DNA of 64,000 nt from Nocardioidaceae bacterium. GTDB lineage: Bacteria; Actinomycetota; Actinomycetes; Propionibacteriales; Nocardioidaceae. The DNA lies in NCBI GenBank assembly GCA_030655315.1, contig JAURVT010000010.1:62001-126000 (forward strand). The letters run 5' to 3'. Of the stretch, positions 1 to 8,957 are shown piece after piece; position 1 is the stretch's first letter, and every line of letters begins with the position of its first letter. Made by a program: the position numbers and the translations under genes. The notes beneath the pieces were generated by a model that did no database searches, had not been told where the DNA came from, and saw only the letters and a program-made list of their open reading frames with translations.

Positions 1-429
1 GGGGGAGCGGCCGAGCTGCTGGTTGAGCTCGGCCGTGGCGCCGGCCAGCGAGATCCGCATCTCCTGCAGCCGCCGGGGCACCCGGATGCTCCAGCCCTTG
101 TCGCGGAAGTGCCGCTTGATCTCCCCCACGACGGTGGGCGTCGCGTAGGTGGAGAACTCGACCCCGCGGTCGGACTCGAACCGGTCGATGGCCTTGAGCA
201 GACCGATGGTGCCGACCTGGACGAGGTCGTCGAGCGGCTCGCCGCGGTTGCGGAACCGCTTGGCGAGGTGCTCGACCAGGGGCAGGTGCAGCTGGACCAG
301 GCGGGTCCGTGCCTCGCTGCGGCCGGCGTCGTCGGCGCGGGCCAGCTCGGCGAAGGCCGCCTGGGTGCGGCTCTTGACGTCGTCGCCGAGGCCCTCGTCG
401 GGGTCGGCGGGCCGGTGGGCGTCGGTCAC
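1..429 (-). CDS. SigB/SigF/SigG-family RNA polymerase sigma factor (3' part outside window)
   Basis: Alternative sigma factor of the stress/sporulation SigB-SigF-SigG type, seen only as its first 143 codons. The N-terminal half reads LVQLHLPLVEHLAKRF (region 1.2/2.1), then LDDLVQVGTIGLLKAIDRF and FSTYATPTVVGEIKRHFRD (regions 2.2-2.4), the core that binds polymerase and the -10 element; regions 3 and 4 lie beyond base 1. The GTG start overlaps the TGA of the upstream anti-sigma gene (GTGA), so the two are translationally coupled and form the usual partner-switching pair. Family assignment is secure. Which paralogue it is (SigB, SigF or other) cannot be told from this part. Confidence 0.9.
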   Translation of the reverse strand, partial: MTDAHRPADPDEGLGDDVKSRTQAAFAELARADDAGRSEARTRLVQLHLPLVEHLAKRFRNRGEPLDDLVQVGTIGLLKAIDRFESDRGVEFSTYATPTVVGEIKRHFRDKGWSIRVPRRLQEMRISLAGATAELNQQLGRSP

Positions 430-845
430 GACCGCTCGTCCTGCTCGCGCGGGTGGGTGAGGACCAGGGACAGCCCGCTCGCGCCCGCGGCCGTGGTGAG
501 TCCGACCTCGACCGAGCTGGCCAGCGCGGTGAGCACCATCCAGGCGAAGCCCTCGGGCCTCGGCGGCCGCGGGGCGGGCGTCGGCACCTCGCACCGCAGG
601 ACGAGCCGCGGCCCGTCCAGGAAGAACGAGAAGGTGAGCATGGCGTCGTCGCCGGACTGCTGCAGCAGCAGCGCGCCCGCCTCGTCGACGGCCATCCGGA
701 GGTCCTCGACGTCGTCGAGGGTGAAGTCCAGGCGGGCGGCCATGGCGGCGGCGGCGGTGCGCAGCAGCGAGAGGTGCACGCCGTCCGCGGGCACGCTCAG
801 CTCGACCTCCGGCCGCCCGAGGGCGCGGTCGTCGTGCTGGGTCAC
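426..845 (-). CDS. RsbW/SpoIIAB-like anti-sigma factor (HATPase_c fold)
   Basis: Protein of 139 residues encoded directly upstream of, and overlapping, the sigma-factor gene. Such proteins sequester their sigma factor and are released by an anti-anti-sigma partner; many are serine kinases of the GHKL ATPase fold. The N-box-like helix is LRMAVDEAGALLLQQSGDD at about residues 60-80, with the typical E/D-rich DDVEDLRMAVDEA core, and the C-terminal GLSLVLTHP resembles the last strand of the fold. The GTG at 845 is chosen because GAAGG lies 6 nt before it; longer readings have no ribosome site. A candidate -10 (TAGAGT, 891-886) lies upstream. No anti-anti-sigma gene is in view. Confidence 0.8.
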   Translation of the reverse strand: MTQHDDRALGRPEVELSVPADGVHLSLLRTAAAAMAARLDFTLDDVEDLRMAVDEAGALLLQQSGDDAMLTFSFFLDGPRLVLRCEVPTPAPRPPRPEGFAWMVLTALASSVEVGLTTAAGASGLSLVLTHPREQDERS

Positions 846-913
846 GGGATCCCTTCGTCGAGGCCCGGCCGGGCCCGCGCGGCACACTCTAACGAGGGCC
901 CGTACCCGGCGGC

Positions 914-927
914 GTGACCCCTGTCAC
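914..927. promoter_or_regulatory. CRP/GlxR-like palindrome between anti-sigma gene and malic enzyme
   Basis: GTGACCCCTGTCAC fits GTGA-N6-TCAC, the half-site spacing of CRP/GlxR operators (TGTGA-N6-TCACA). It sits in the 279-bp divergent gap 846-1124, nearer the anti-sigma side. Otherwise I see only a candidate -10 for the anti-sigma gene here and no clear promoter for malic enzyme. Protein identity is inferred from spacing only. Confidence 0.4.
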
Positions 928-1124
928 CCGGACGATCCGGGCGTCGGCAGCGCCCGGGGCCCTGTGCCACACTGACCGCGGGAGACCCCCACGTCATCGC
1001 CCGGACTGCCAGATCGGCAGGTTCTGGACGGTCCGCACGCGCCCGCGTCGCCGACCCCACTGCCGCCGCCCGAGGGCGGCCACGATGCCGACGTCGCCGC
1101 GCGTCGACCCGGAGGTCCCATCCC

Positions 1125-2327
1125 ATGTCCCGAGCCGACGACACCCTCGACCAGGCCGGCGACGCCCGTCCCGGCGTCGACCACCCCGCCTTCGCCCTGC
1201 ACGTCGGGGGCAAGATGGAGGTCGCCAGCACCGTGCCGCTGACCGGCGCCGACGACCTGTCGCTCGCCTACACCCCCGGCGTCGCCCTGGTGTGCGAGGC
1301 GATCGCCGCCGACCCGGCGCTGGCCGACGAGTACACCTGGATCCCGAACACCGTGGCCGTGGTCACCGACGGCACCGCGGTGCTCGGGCTCGGCGACATC
1401 GGCCCGGTGGCCGCGATGCCGGTGATGGAGGGCAAGGCCGTGCTGTTCAAGCAGTTCGGCGGCGTCGACGCCATCCCGATCTGCCTGGACACCAAGGACG
1501 TCGACGAGATCGTCGAGACCGTCGTCCGGATGGCACCGAGCTTCGGCGGCGTCAACCTCGAGGACATCTCGGCACCTCGGTGCTTCGAGATCGAGCGTCG
1601 CCTGCAGGAGCGTCTCGACATCCCGATCTTCCACGACGACCAGCACGGCACCGCGGTGGTCGTGCTCGCGGCGCTCATCAACGCGGTCAGGCTCACCGGC
1701 CGGCGGATGGAGGACACCAAGGTGGTCGTCTCCGGCGCGGGGGCGGCCGGCGTCGCGGTGACCCGGATCCTGCTCCAGGCGGGCGTCCGGCACGTCGCGG
1801 TCTGCGACTCCAAGGGCGTCATCCACTCCGGTCGGGAGGACCTCACGGCCGTCAAGCAGGACGTCGCCGCCGTCACGGCCTTCGCCGGCGCCACCGGCCA
1901 GCTGGGCGACGCGCTCGAGGGCGCGGACGCGTTCGTCGGCGTCTCGGGCGGCTCGGTGCCGGCCGAGGCGATCGCCCGGATGGCCCCCGACGCGATGATC
2001 TTCGCGCTGGCCAACCCGACGCCGGAGGTGCACCCCGACGTCGCCCGGCAGCACGCGACGGTCGTCGCGACCGGTCGCTCGGACTTCCCCAACCAGATCA
2101 ACAACGTGCTCGCTTTCCCCGGCATCTTCCGCGGGACGATCGACGTCCGGGCGTCCCGGATCACCGAGGGGATGAAGGTCGCGGCCGCGCTGGCGCTGGC
2201 CGACCTCGTCGGCGACGACCTCGAGGCCGCCTACGTGATCCCCTCGCCGTTCGACGACCGGGTGGCGCCGGCCGTCGCGGCCGCCGTGTCCGCGGCTGCG
2301 CGGGCCGACGGCGTCGCGCGTCGGTAG
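1125..2327 (+). CDS. NAD(P)-dependent malic enzyme
   Basis: Oxidative decarboxylation of L-malate to pyruvate and CO2 in the cytoplasm. The 400-residue length is that of the short prokaryotic malic enzymes without a phosphotransacetylase tail. Visible are LSLAYTPGVALVCEAI (malic N-domain with catalytic Tyr), MPVMEGKAVLFKQFGG with the catalytic Lys near residue 107, FHDDQHGTAVV (metal-binding DD), the NAD-fold VVVSGAGAAGVAVTRILL near residue 200, and FALANPTPEVHPD. GGAGG stands 9 nt before the ATG. Here it would drain the malate made by the ethylmalonyl-CoA pathway coded elsewhere in the window. Cofactor preference is not decided by what I can see. Confidence 0.93.
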   Translation: MSRADDTLDQAGDARPGVDHPAFALHVGGKMEVASTVPLTGADDLSLAYTPGVALVCEAIAADPALADEYTWIPNTVAVVTDGTAVLGLGDIGPVAAMPVMEGKAVLFKQFGGVDAIPICLDTKDVDEIVETVVRMAPSFGGVNLEDISAPRCFEIERRLQERLDIPIFHDDQHGTAVVVLAALINAVRLTGRRMEDTKVVVSGAGAAGVAVTRILLQAGVRHVAVCDSKGVIHSGREDLTAVKQDVAAVTAFAGATGQLGDALEGADAFVGVSGGSVPAEAIARMAPDAMIFALANPTPEVHPDVARQHATVVATGRSDFPNQINNVLAFPGIFRGTIDVRASRITEGMKVAAALALADLVGDDLEAAYVIPSPFDDRVAPAVAAAVSAAARADGVARR

Positions 2328-2336
2328 GGTCGCCGC
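2325..2336 (+). promoter_or_regulatory. Leaderless promoter whose -10 contains the malic enzyme stop codon
   Basis: TAGGGT (2325-2330) is followed by six bases and then the ATG at 2337, the geometry of leaderless mRNAs in actinobacteria. The TAG of this hexamer is also the stop codon of the malic enzyme gene, so the downstream gene can be transcribed on its own despite a 9-bp gap. Confidence 0.55.
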
Positions 2337-3305
2337 ATGTTCGCCGTCTACGCCGAGTCCTTCTCCTCCGACGACCCGCTGTCCGGCCTCGTGCTGGGCG
2401 AGCGCCCCGACCCCGAGGTGCCCCCGGGCTGGACGACCGTCCAGGTCAAGGCCGCCTCGATCAACCACCACGACGTGTGGTCGCTGCGGGGCGTCGGGCT
2501 CCGCGACGAGTCGCTGCCGATGATCCTCGGCTGCGACGCCGCCGGCATCGACGAGGACGGCAACGAGGTCGTCGTCCATGCCGTGATCAGCGACCCGTCG
2601 TGGTCGGGCGACGAGACGCTGGACCCCAAGCGGTCGCTGCTGTCCGAGCGCTACCAGGGCACCATGGCCGACAAGGTGGCGGTGCCGCGCGGCAACGTCG
2701 TGCCCAAGCCCGCCGGGCTGTCGTTCGAGGAGGCCGCGTGCCTGCCCACCGCCTGGCTCACCGCCTACCGGATGCTCTTCACCCAGTCGGGCCTCAAGCC
2801 CGGCGACACGGTGCTCGTGCAGGGCGCGGGCGGCGGCGTGGCCACCGCCTGCATCATGCTCGCGCGCGCCGCGGGCATCCGGGTCTTCGCCACCAGCCGT
2901 GACGAGGCCAAGCGGGCCAGGGCGCTCGAGATCGGCGCGCACGAGGTCTTCGAGGCCGGCGCGCGGATGCCGTACCGCGTCGACGCCGTGATGGAGACGG
3001 TCGGCGCCGCCACGTGGTCGCACTCGATCAAGTCGCTCAGGCCGGGCGGCACCGTCGTCATCGTCGGGGCCACCTCGGGCGACGCGCCGTCCCACGCCGA
3101 GCTGACCCGGATCTTCTTCCTCCAGCTGCGGATCCAGGGCTCGACCATGGGCACCCGCACCGAGCTCGCCGAGCTGGTCCAGCTGCTCGACGTCTCCGGC
3201 GTCCGTCCCCTGATCGACCGCACCATCGCCCTGGAGGACGCCCGCGACGGCTTCGCCGCCGTCGCCGGCGGTGACGTCTTCGGCAAGGTCGTCCTCACCC
3301 GCTGA
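2337..3305 (+). CDS. Zinc-free MDR-family alcohol dehydrogenase/quinone oxidoreductase
   Basis: Medium-chain dehydrogenase/reductase of 322 residues. The GroES-like N-domain is seen (KAASINHHDVWSLRGVG, then LGCDAAGIDEDG), followed by the NAD(P) Rossmann motif VLVQGAGGGVATACIMLARA near residue 160 and VDAVMETVGAATWSHS. The four-cysteine structural zinc loop of classical alcohol dehydrogenases is absent and catalytic zinc ligands are not evident, so it belongs with the quinone oxidoreductase/enoyl reductase branch. Substrate unknown. It has no strong ribosome site, which agrees with the leaderless promoter at 2325. It ends 9 bp before a perfect 21-bp-arm palindrome and converges with an AAA ATPase gene. 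Confidence 0.85.
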   Translation: MFAVYAESFSSDDPLSGLVLGERPDPEVPPGWTTVQVKAASINHHDVWSLRGVGLRDESLPMILGCDAAGIDEDGNEVVVHAVISDPSWSGDETLDPKRSLLSERYQGTMADKVAVPRGNVVPKPAGLSFEEAACLPTAWLTAYRMLFTQSGLKPGDTVLVQGAGGGVATACIMLARAAGIRVFATSRDEAKRARALEIGAHEVFEAGARMPYRVDAVMETVGAATWSHSIKSLRPGGTVVIVGATSGDAPSHAELTRIFFLQLRIQGSTMGTRTELAELVQLLDVSGVRPLIDRTIALEDARDGFAAVAGGDVFGKVVLTR

Positions 3306-3313
3306 GGAGTCCG

Positions 3314-3370
3314 CGAGATACGGGTTCTGCACCATCGGAGCGTCGATTTTGGTGCAGAACCCGTATCTCG
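3314..3370. terminator. Perfect 21-bp inverted repeat, bidirectional terminator-like (family 1, copy 1)
   Basis: Arms 3314-3334 and 3350-3370 are exact reverse complements over 21 bases, with a 15-nt loop. Each arm contains GATACGGGTTCTGCACC or its complement. It lies between the convergent genes ending at 3305 and 3393. A second copy with an identical left arm and the same loop length lies at 45852-45908, so this is a repeat family as well as a likely bidirectional terminator. Confidence 0.8.
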
Positions 3371-3392
3371 GCGACGCGGGGCGGGGCGCGGG

Positions 3393-4127
3393 TCAGTCGT
3401 CGGCGAGGAGGTGGCGGAGGTAGCGGTCGGGGGCGTCGAGGTAGGCGCGCCAGTGGGCGACGAGCTCGAGGTCGTCCCACGCGCTCTCCCGCAGGCCCCA
3501 CGGCCCGACCTCGACGATCCGGGCGCCGGGGAGCGAGGCGAGGACGGGGGAGTGGGTGGCGCAGAGCACCTGCCCACCGTCCTCCACGAGCCGCTGCAGC
3601 GTGCTCATCAACCGCAGCGTGGACGAGAACGACAGCGCCGCCTCGGGCTCGTCGAGGCAGTAGAAGCCCGCCGAGTCGAAGCGGTGCTCGAGCACTGCGA
3701 GGAACGACTCGCCGTGGCTCATCTCGTGGAAGTCCGGGTCGGACCCGCCGGGGTTCTCCTCCAGGAACGTGTACCAGCCGTGCATCGTCTCGGCGCGCAG
3801 GAAGAACCCCCAGCGACCCGAGCCGATGCCGCGACGCATCTGCAGCGCCCCGGGCAGCGGCGACTCCGTGCTGCGCGTGGTGTGACGTCCGAAGGCCGTG
3901 CCGCCCTCGGGCGAGAGGCCGTACAGCTGGGCGACGGCCTCGACGAGCGTCGACTTGCCCGAGCCGTTCTCACCGACCAGGAAGGTGACGCCCGGCCCGA
4001 GGTCCAGGCCCTCCTCCAGCAGCTGCTCCACCGCGGGGACGGTGCACGGCCACGCGTCGGGGTCGAGGTGCTCGTGCGGGTCGGGGTGGCGCTGCACCCG
4101 CACGACGGGCGGTTGGTCGAACCGCAC
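3393..4127 (-). CDS. AAA family ATPase (RecF/ABC-type, single domain)
   Basis: Soluble ABC-fold ATPase of 244 residues with no membrane partner. Motifs in order: Walker A GENGSGKSTLVEAVA (about 52-66), signature-like MSHGESFL (about 138), Walker B with catalytic Glu FYCLDEPEAAL (about 157), and the switch histidine CATHSPVLASLPG (about 190). This arrangement fits the AAA_15/AAA_21 group of stand-alone ATPases, related to RecF or SMC heads but without a long coiled coil. The role is unknown. The gene ends beside the family-1 palindrome and lies 8 bp downstream of the DUF6104 gene, so it may be read through from the kgd side. Confidence 0.85.
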   Translation of the reverse strand: MRFDQPPVVRVQRHPDPHEHLDPDAWPCTVPAVEQLLEEGLDLGPGVTFLVGENGSGKSTLVEAVAQLYGLSPEGGTAFGRHTTRSTESPLPGALQMRRGIGSGRWGFFLRAETMHGWYTFLEENPGGSDPDFHEMSHGESFLAVLEHRFDSAGFYCLDEPEAALSFSSTLRLMSTLQRLVEDGGQVLCATHSPVLASLPGARIVEVGPWGLRESAWDDLELVAHWRAYLDAPDRYLRHLLADD

Positions 4128-4135
4128 CGCGGGCG

Positions 4136-4318
4136 TCAGTCGTCGTCGAGGTCGTCGTCGAGCCGGGCCAGCCAGGTGGCCAGGCGCTCGACGGGAACCT
4201 CGAACTCGGGGTACTGGTCGACGAACTCCGTGAGCCGCTCGGCCACCCAGGCGAGGCTGACGTCCTCCTCGCCCCGCCTGGTGGCCAGCTCCTCGATGCC
4301 GCGGTCGGTGAAGTACAC
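4136..4318 (-). CDS. DUF6104 family small protein
   Basis: Sixty residues beginning MYFTDRGIEELATRRGEED and ending in an acidic LDDDLDDD tail. The protein is predicted soluble and helical. Small proteins of this sequence type recur in actinobacteria directly downstream of the oxoglutarate dehydrogenase gene; the gap here is 1 bp, so the two are surely co-transcribed. That suggests an accessory role for the dehydrogenase, but no function is established that I know of. The conserved core is FVDQYPEFEVPVERLATWLARL. Confidence 0.85.
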   Translation of the reverse strand: MYFTDRGIEELATRRGEEDVSLAWVAERLTEFVDQYPEFEVPVERLATWLARLDDDLDDD

Positions 4319-4319
4319 G

Positions 4320-7300
4320 TCAGGCGAACGCCTGCTGCATCAACGACTTGTTCTGCTCCACGTGACGCTTGTGCTGGCCGACCGACGGTGCCGCCGACTC
4401 CTCGCGCGAGACCCGCGAGAACGGCAGGTCGCCGACCTCGGGGAACAGGTTGAGCGCGAGGTGCGGCCACGGGCCCTGGTTGGCCGGCTCGTCCTGCACC
4501 CAGCGGATCTCCCGGGCGTTGGTGTAGCGGCCGAGCTCGGTGCGCAGCTCCTCGAGCGGACGCGGGTAGAGCTGCTCGAGCCGGACGATCGCGGTGCGCG
4601 AGCCACCCTCCTCGATCCGGTCGCGCTCGGCGAGGAGGTCGTAGGTGATGCGCCCGCTGCAGACGAGCACGCGCTCGACCTCGGTGGGGTCGACCTTGTC
4701 GTCGCCGATGACCGGACGGAACTCGCCGTGGGTGAAGTCGTCGGGCTGGGAGACGGCCGCCTTCAGGCGCAGCAGCTGCTTGGGCGTGAACACCACCAGC
4801 GGGCGGTGCTCGGTCTGCAGGGCCTGGCGGCGCAGCAGGTGGAAGTGCGACGCGGGCGTCGACGGCTGGGCGATCGTCATCTGGTCGTCCGCGGCGAGCG
4901 TCAGGAACCGCTCGATGCGGGCCGACGAGTGGTCCGGGCCCTGGCCCTCGTAGCCGTGGGGGAGCAGCAGGACGACGCCGGACTTCTGGTTCCACTTGCC
5001 CTCACCGGCCGAGATGTACTCGTCGATGATCGACTGCGCGCCGTTGACGAAGTCGCCGAACTGCGCCTCCCAGAGCACCAGCGCCTCAGGGCGGGCCACC
5101 GAGTAGCCGTACTCGAAGCCGAGCGCGGCGTACTCGCTGAGCAGCGAGTCGTAGATGGAGAACTGCGCCTGGTCCTGGCCGACATTGGTGAGCGGGGTCC
5201 ACTCCTTGCCGTCGCGACGGTCGATGACGGTCGCGAACCGCTGCGAGAAGGTGCCGCGACGCGAGTCCTGGCCGGCGAACCGGACCGGACGCCCGTCGAG
5301 GACGAGCGAGCCCAGCGCGAGGATCTCGCCGGTGCCCCAGTCGATCGGGCCGGCGGTGATGGACTGCGCACGGCGCTGCAGCTGCGGCAGCACCTTGGGG
5401 TGCACCGCGAACCCGTCGGGGATGTTGGTGTACGAGTCGGAGACGGCCTTGAGCACCTCGGGCGTGATCGCCGTCGACAGCTCGTCGTGCGGCTTCTCGG
5501 GGTAGTCCGGAATGGTCTGGTAGACCGGCTGCTTGGCGGTGTCGGCGTCCTCGAAGACCCGCTGCAGCTGCGCCTGGTAGTCCTTCAGCGCGCCCTCGGC
5601 CTCCTCGAGCGTGATGTCACCACGACCGACGAGCGCCTCGGTGTAGAGCTTGCGCACCGAGCGCTTGGTCTCGATGACGTCGTACATCAGGGGCTGGGTG
5701 AAGCTGGGGTCGTCGCCCTCGTTGTGGCCGCGGCGGCGGTAGCAGACGAGGTCGATGACGACGTCCTTGTTGAACTGCTCGCGGTACTCGTAGGCCAGCC
5801 GCGCGATGCGGATGCAGGCCTCGGGGTCGTCGCCGTTGACGTGGAAGATCGGCGCCTGGATCATCCGCGCGACGTCGGTGCAATAGGTGGACGACCGCGA
5901 CGCCGACGGCGAGGTGGTGAAGCCGACCTGGTTGTTGACGATGACGTGGATGGTGCCGCCGGTGCGGTAGCCGCGCAGCTGCGAGAGGTTGAGCGTCTCG
6001 GCGACCACGCCCTGGCCGGCGAACGCGGCGTCGCCGTGCACCAGCACGGGCAGCACCGGGAACTCGTCGCCGCGGCCCAGGATGTCCTGCTTGGCGCGGG
6101 CGATGCCCTCGAGCACGGGGTCGACGGTCTCGAGGTGGGACGGGTTGGCCGCCACCGACACCTTGAGCTTGTCGCCGTTGCCGGAGGTGAACTCGCCCTC
6201 GACGCCCAGGTGGTACTTGACGTCGCCCGAGCCCTGGATGGTGCGGGGGTCGATGTTGCCCTCGAACTCGCGGAACACCTGGCCGGGGTTCTTGCCGGCG
6301 ATGTTGACCAGCACGTTCAGACGGCCGCGGTGCGCCATGCCGATGCAGACCTCGTCGAGGCCGGCGGACGCGGCCGCCTCGCAGATCTCGTCGAGCAGCG
6401 GGATGGTGGTCTCGCCGCCCTCGAGGCTGAAGCGCTTCTGCCCGACGAACTTGGTCTGCAGGAACGACTCGAACGCCTCGGCCTGGTTCAGCTTGTGCAG
6501 GATGCGCAGCTGCTCCTCGCGGGGCGGCTTGGTGTGCTTCTGCTCGATCCGCTCCTGCAGCCACTCGCGCTCGGCGGGGTCCTGCATGTGCATGTACTCG
6601 ATGCCGATGGTGCGCGAGTAGGAGTCGCGCAGGATGCCGAGGATCTCGCGCAGCTTCATGAACCGGCGCCCGCCGCCGAACGAGCCCGTCGCGAACTCGC
6701 GCTCGAGGTCCCACAGCGTGAGGTCGTGGCTCGAGGTCTCGAGGTCGGGGTGCGTGCGGGGGGAGTGGTCGAGCGGGTTGGTGTCGGCCATCAGGTGGCC
6801 GCGCACACGGAACGCGTGGATCAGCTCGAGCACGCGCGACTGCTTGTGCACCTCGTCGTCGTGGTTGACGGCGATGTCGCGGGCCCAGCGGATCGGGCCG
6901 TAGGGGATCTTCAGCGCCTCGAAGATCTCGTCGTAGAACCCGTCCTCGCCCAGCAGCAGGCCGTGGACGCGCTTGAGGAACTCGCCCGACAGCGCGCCCT
7001 GGATGACGCGGTGGTCGTAGGTGGAGGTCAGCGTCATCATCTTCGACACGGCCATCTGGGCGATGGTGTGCTCCGAGGCACCCTGGAACTCCGAGGGGTA
7101 GTCCATCGAGCCGACGCCGACGATGGCGCCCTGGCCCGACATCAGGCGGGGCACCGAGTGGTTGGTGCCGATCGTGCCGGGGTTGGTCAGGCTGACGGTC
7201 GTGCCCTGGAAGTCGGGGACGCCGAGCTTGCCCTCGCGCGCCTTCTTGACCATCTGCTCGTAGGCGCTCCAGAAGCCGGCGAAGTCCATCGTCTCGGCGC

Positions 7301-8168
7301 GCTTGATCGACGGGACGAGCAACTGACGGGTGCCGTCGGGCTTGGGGAGGTCGATCGCGAGACCGAGGTTGACGTGCGCCGGGCGCAGCATCGTGGGCTT
7401 GCCGTCGACCTCCTCGTACCCGATGTTCATCTCGGGCAGCTCGCGCAGCGCCCGGACGATCGCGAAGCCGATCAGGTGCGTGAACGAGACCTTGCCGCCG
7501 CGGGCGCGGGCGAGGTGGTTGTTGATGACGATGCGGTTGTCGATCAGCAGCTTGACCGGCACCGAGCGCACGCTGGTGGCGGTCGGGACCGTGAGGCTGA
7601 CGTCCATGTTCTGCGCGGTTCGGGCCGAGGCCCCGCGCAGCTTGACCCGCTCGACGGCGTTGGGGTCGTCCTCCTCGGCGGGCGCCTCCGTGGCGGCCGC
7701 GGCGGCCTTGCGCGGCGCGGCGGGCGCCGGCTTGTCGGTCTTGGCCGCCGGCTGCTCGACCGGCGAGGGCTTGGCCGCGGAGGCGGTCTTGCCGCCCTGC
7801 GCGGCGCTCTCGGCCACCGCGCGCTCGGCGGACTCGCGCGGCGCGTCGGTGGAGGTGGTCTCGGGCGAGTCGGTGCCCGAGGGCAGGTGCTCGGCCTCGA
7901 CGGCCGTGGCCACCGGTCGGGTCACGGGTGCGCCGGTGGCGCTCGGGGCCGAGGACGCGGACGGGCGCCCGTCCCCGTTCGTGGTGGCGCCGGCCGACCC
8001 GTTGGCCGGGGGCGCGGACGACGCCGCGGCGCCGTCACCCTCGAAGTAGGCGATCCAGCTCGCGTCGAGCTGACGAGGGTCGGACTCGTACTGCTCGCGC
8101 TTCTCTTCGACCAGCCACGCGTTGGGGCCGAAGTCTGGGTGGGAGCTGTCGTGCGAGGACTCGGGCAC
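4320..8168 (-). CDS. kgd: Multifunctional 2-oxoglutarate decarboxylase/dehydrogenase E1-E2 fusion
   Basis: The actinobacterial fusion of the E2 succinyltransferase catalytic domain with the E1 thiamine-diphosphate domain, about 1282 residues here. It converts 2-oxoglutarate to succinyl-CoA together with E3 and the lipoyl E2p, or decarboxylates it to succinic semialdehyde. N-terminal segment [17 protein letters not shown], then an Ala/Pro/Thr linker to about residue 200, the E2 domain with [15 protein letters not shown] near 430, and the E1 domain with [18 protein letters not shown] and [18 protein letters not shown]. No lipoyl domain, as usual for the fusion. I take GTG 8168 because GGAAGAGG precedes it and family N-termini begin there; an in-frame ATG at 8312 would add 48 atypical residues. 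Confidence 0.95.
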   Translation of the reverse strand: MPESSHDSSHPDFGPNAWLVEEKREQYESDPRQLDASWIAYFEGDGAAASSAPPANGSAGATTNGDGRPSASSAPSATGAPVTRPVATAVEAEHLPSGTDSPETTSTDAPRESAERAVAESAAQGGKTASAAKPSPVEQPAAKTDKPAPAAPRKAAAAATEAPAEEDDPNAVERVKLRGASARTAQNMDVSLTVPTATSVRSVPVKLLIDNRIVINNHLARARGGKVSFTHLIGFAIVRALRELPEMNIGYEEVDGKPTMLRPAHVNLGLAIDLPKPDGTRQLLVPSIKRAETMDFAGFWSAYEQMVKKAREGKLGVPDFQGTTVSLTNPGTIGTNHSVPRLMSGQGAIVGVGSMDYPSEFQGASEHTIAQMAVSKMMTLTSTYDHRVIQGALSGEFLKRVHGLLLGEDGFYDEIFEALKIPYGPIRWARDIAVNHDDEVHKQSRVLELIHAFRVRGHLMADTNPLDHSPRTHPDLETSSHDLTLWDLEREFATGSFGGGRRFMKLREILGILRDSYSRTIGIEYMHMQDPAEREWLQERIEQKHTKPPREEQLRILHKLNQAEAFESFLQTKFVGQKRFSLEGGETTIPLLDEICEAAASAGLDEVCIGMAHRGRLNVLVNIAGKNPGQVFREFEGNIDPRTIQGSGDVKYHLGVEGEFTSGNGDKLKVSVAANPSHLETVDPVLEGIARAKQDILGRGDEFPVLPVLVHGDAAFAGQGVVAETLNLSQLRGYRTGGTIHVIVNNQVGFTTSPSASRSSTYCTDVARMIQAPIFHVNGDDPEACIRIARLAYEYREQFNKDVVIDLVCYRRRGHNEGDDPSFTQPLMYDVIETKRSVRKLYTEALVGRGDITLEEAEGALKDYQAQLQRVFEDADTAKQPVYQTIPDYPEKPHDELSTAITPEVLKAVSDSYTNIPDGFAVHPKVLPQLQRRAQSITAGPIDWGTGEILALGSLVLDGRPVRFAGQDSRRGTFSQRFATVIDRRDGKEWTPLTNVGQDQAQFSIYDSLLSEYAALGFEYGYSVARPEALVLWEAQFGDFVNGAQSIIDEYISAGEGKWNQKSGVVLLLPHGYEGQGPDHSSARIERFLTLAADDQMTIAQPSTPASHFHLLRRQALQTEHRPLVVFTPKQLLRLKAAVSQPDDFTHGEFRPVIGDDKVDPTEVERVLVCSGRITYDLLAERDRIEEGGSRTAIVRLEQLYPRPLEELRTELGRYTNAREIRWVQDEPANQGPWPHLALNLFPEVGDLPFSRVSREESAAPSVGQHKRHVEQNKSLMQQAFA

Positions 8169-8297
8169 GGCGTCGATCGCCTCTTCCGGTTCGGGTCTGT
8201 GCTCCGCGTAGGCCGACGCCGCCGGCACGCGGGTGGGTGGGGGTGTGACGTCCACCCTAGACCCCGCGAGGGCACCGTTCCATTCAGCGCCACGGCA

Positions 8298-8313
8298 GGT
8301 GAGGCGCATCACC
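8298..8313. promoter_or_regulatory. CRP/GlxR-like palindrome upstream of kgd
   Basis: GGTGAGGCGCATCACC has exact GTGA-N6-TCAC half-sites extended by one pair. It is 130 bp upstream of the preferred kgd start, between kgd and the tRNA. If the longer reading from 8312 were used it would lie inside the coding region, which argues for the shorter protein. The rest of 8169-8388 shows no clear promoter. Confidence 0.45.
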
Positions 8314-8388
8314 CGGATCGTGTCGAACCGGGACGAAGGCCGTGGATGCGGACGACCCGGACGACGCGAGATCGAGGTCCGCGAGAGG

Positions 8389-8460
8389 TGCCCCCGGTAG
8401 GATTCGAACCTACGCTTCCGCCTCCGGAGGGCGGCGCTCTATCCCCTGAGCTACGGGGGC
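8389..8460 (-). tRNA. tRNA-Arg (anticodon CCG)
   Basis: Complete 72-nt cloverleaf on the minus strand: acceptor GCCCCCG/CGGGGGC, D stem GCTC/GAGC, anticodon stem CCGCC/GGCGG with loop CTCCGGA giving anticodon CCG, T stem GTAGG/CCTAC with loop TTCGAAT, discriminator A. CCA is not encoded. It reads CGG, a frequent codon in such GC-rich genomes. It stands close to the arginyl-tRNA synthetase gene, on the other strand, with one response-regulator gene between. Confidence 0.97.
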
Positions 8461-8528
8461 TCGGTGGGGCGTCGCCAACCGTATCCCACGGGCCGCGCCC
8501 GACGCCGGGGGGCACTATCGTCGCCGTC

Positions 8529-8957
8529 GTGGACCCCGCACCCGACGACCGCCCGGCCCCGCCCGACGAGCTGCACGCGCTCGTGGTGGACGACACCGCG
8601 TCGATCCGGATGCTGATCCGCACCAACCTCGAGCTCGACGGGTTCCGGGTCAGCGAGGCCCACGACGGCCAGGCCTGCCTCGACGTGGTGCACGACGTGC
8701 GGCCCGACGTGATCACGATCGACGTGATGATGCCGCGTCTCGACGGCTTCGCGACCGTCTCGGCCCTCCGCGCCGACCCCGGGGTCTCGGCCATCCCGAT
8801 CGTGATGGTCTCGACGCAGGCCCAGGCGGCCGACGTCGCGCGGGGCTTCGCCGCGGGCGTCGACGCGTACGTGGTCAAGCCCTTCGACCCCGACGAGCTG
8901 GTGGCCACCGTCCGCCGCGTCGCGACGTCCGGACCGACCGATACGCTGGACGGGTGA
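8529..8957 (+). CDS. Single-domain response regulator (CheY-like receiver)
   Basis: A receiver domain alone, 142 residues, without a DNA-binding output domain. The acidic pair is D21-D22, the phospho-acceptor D65 in ITIDVMMPRLDG, the switch Ser95 and the conserved K117 in VVKPFDPDEL, all in place, so it should be phosphorylatable. A proline-rich N-terminal tail of about 15 residues precedes the fold. The GTG is 7 nt downstream of TATCGT, so it is probably leaderless. Its stop overlaps the argS start (GTGA). No histidine kinase is nearby; the partner and output are unknown. Confidence 0.88.
   Translation: MDPAPDDRPAPPDELHALVVDDTASIRMLIRTNLELDGFRVSEAHDGQACLDVVHDVRPDVITIDVMMPRLDGFATVSALRADPGVSAIPIVMVSTQAQAADVARGFAAGVDAYVVKPFDPDELVATVRRVATSGPTDTLDG

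Noticed and set aside
914-3335. Long frames (+914-2902 and -924-3335) over malic enzyme and the MDR gene
   Set aside because: Low-complexity Arg/Gly/Asp translations with no family motifs; the overlapping frames encode complete known enzymes.
8169-8312. Upstream extension of kgd to ATG 8312
   Set aside because: The extra 48 residues do not resemble family N-termini, would place a CRP-like palindrome inside the coding region, and GTG 8168 has a ribosome site.
3411-8957. An open frame of 1848 codons on the plus strand opposite kgd
   Set aside because: GC-rich third positions keep antisense frames open. Its protein is Arg/Val/Leu/Gly-rich without motifs, while the minus strand encodes a full kgd. 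Only its last 143 codons (8529-8957) are a real gene.
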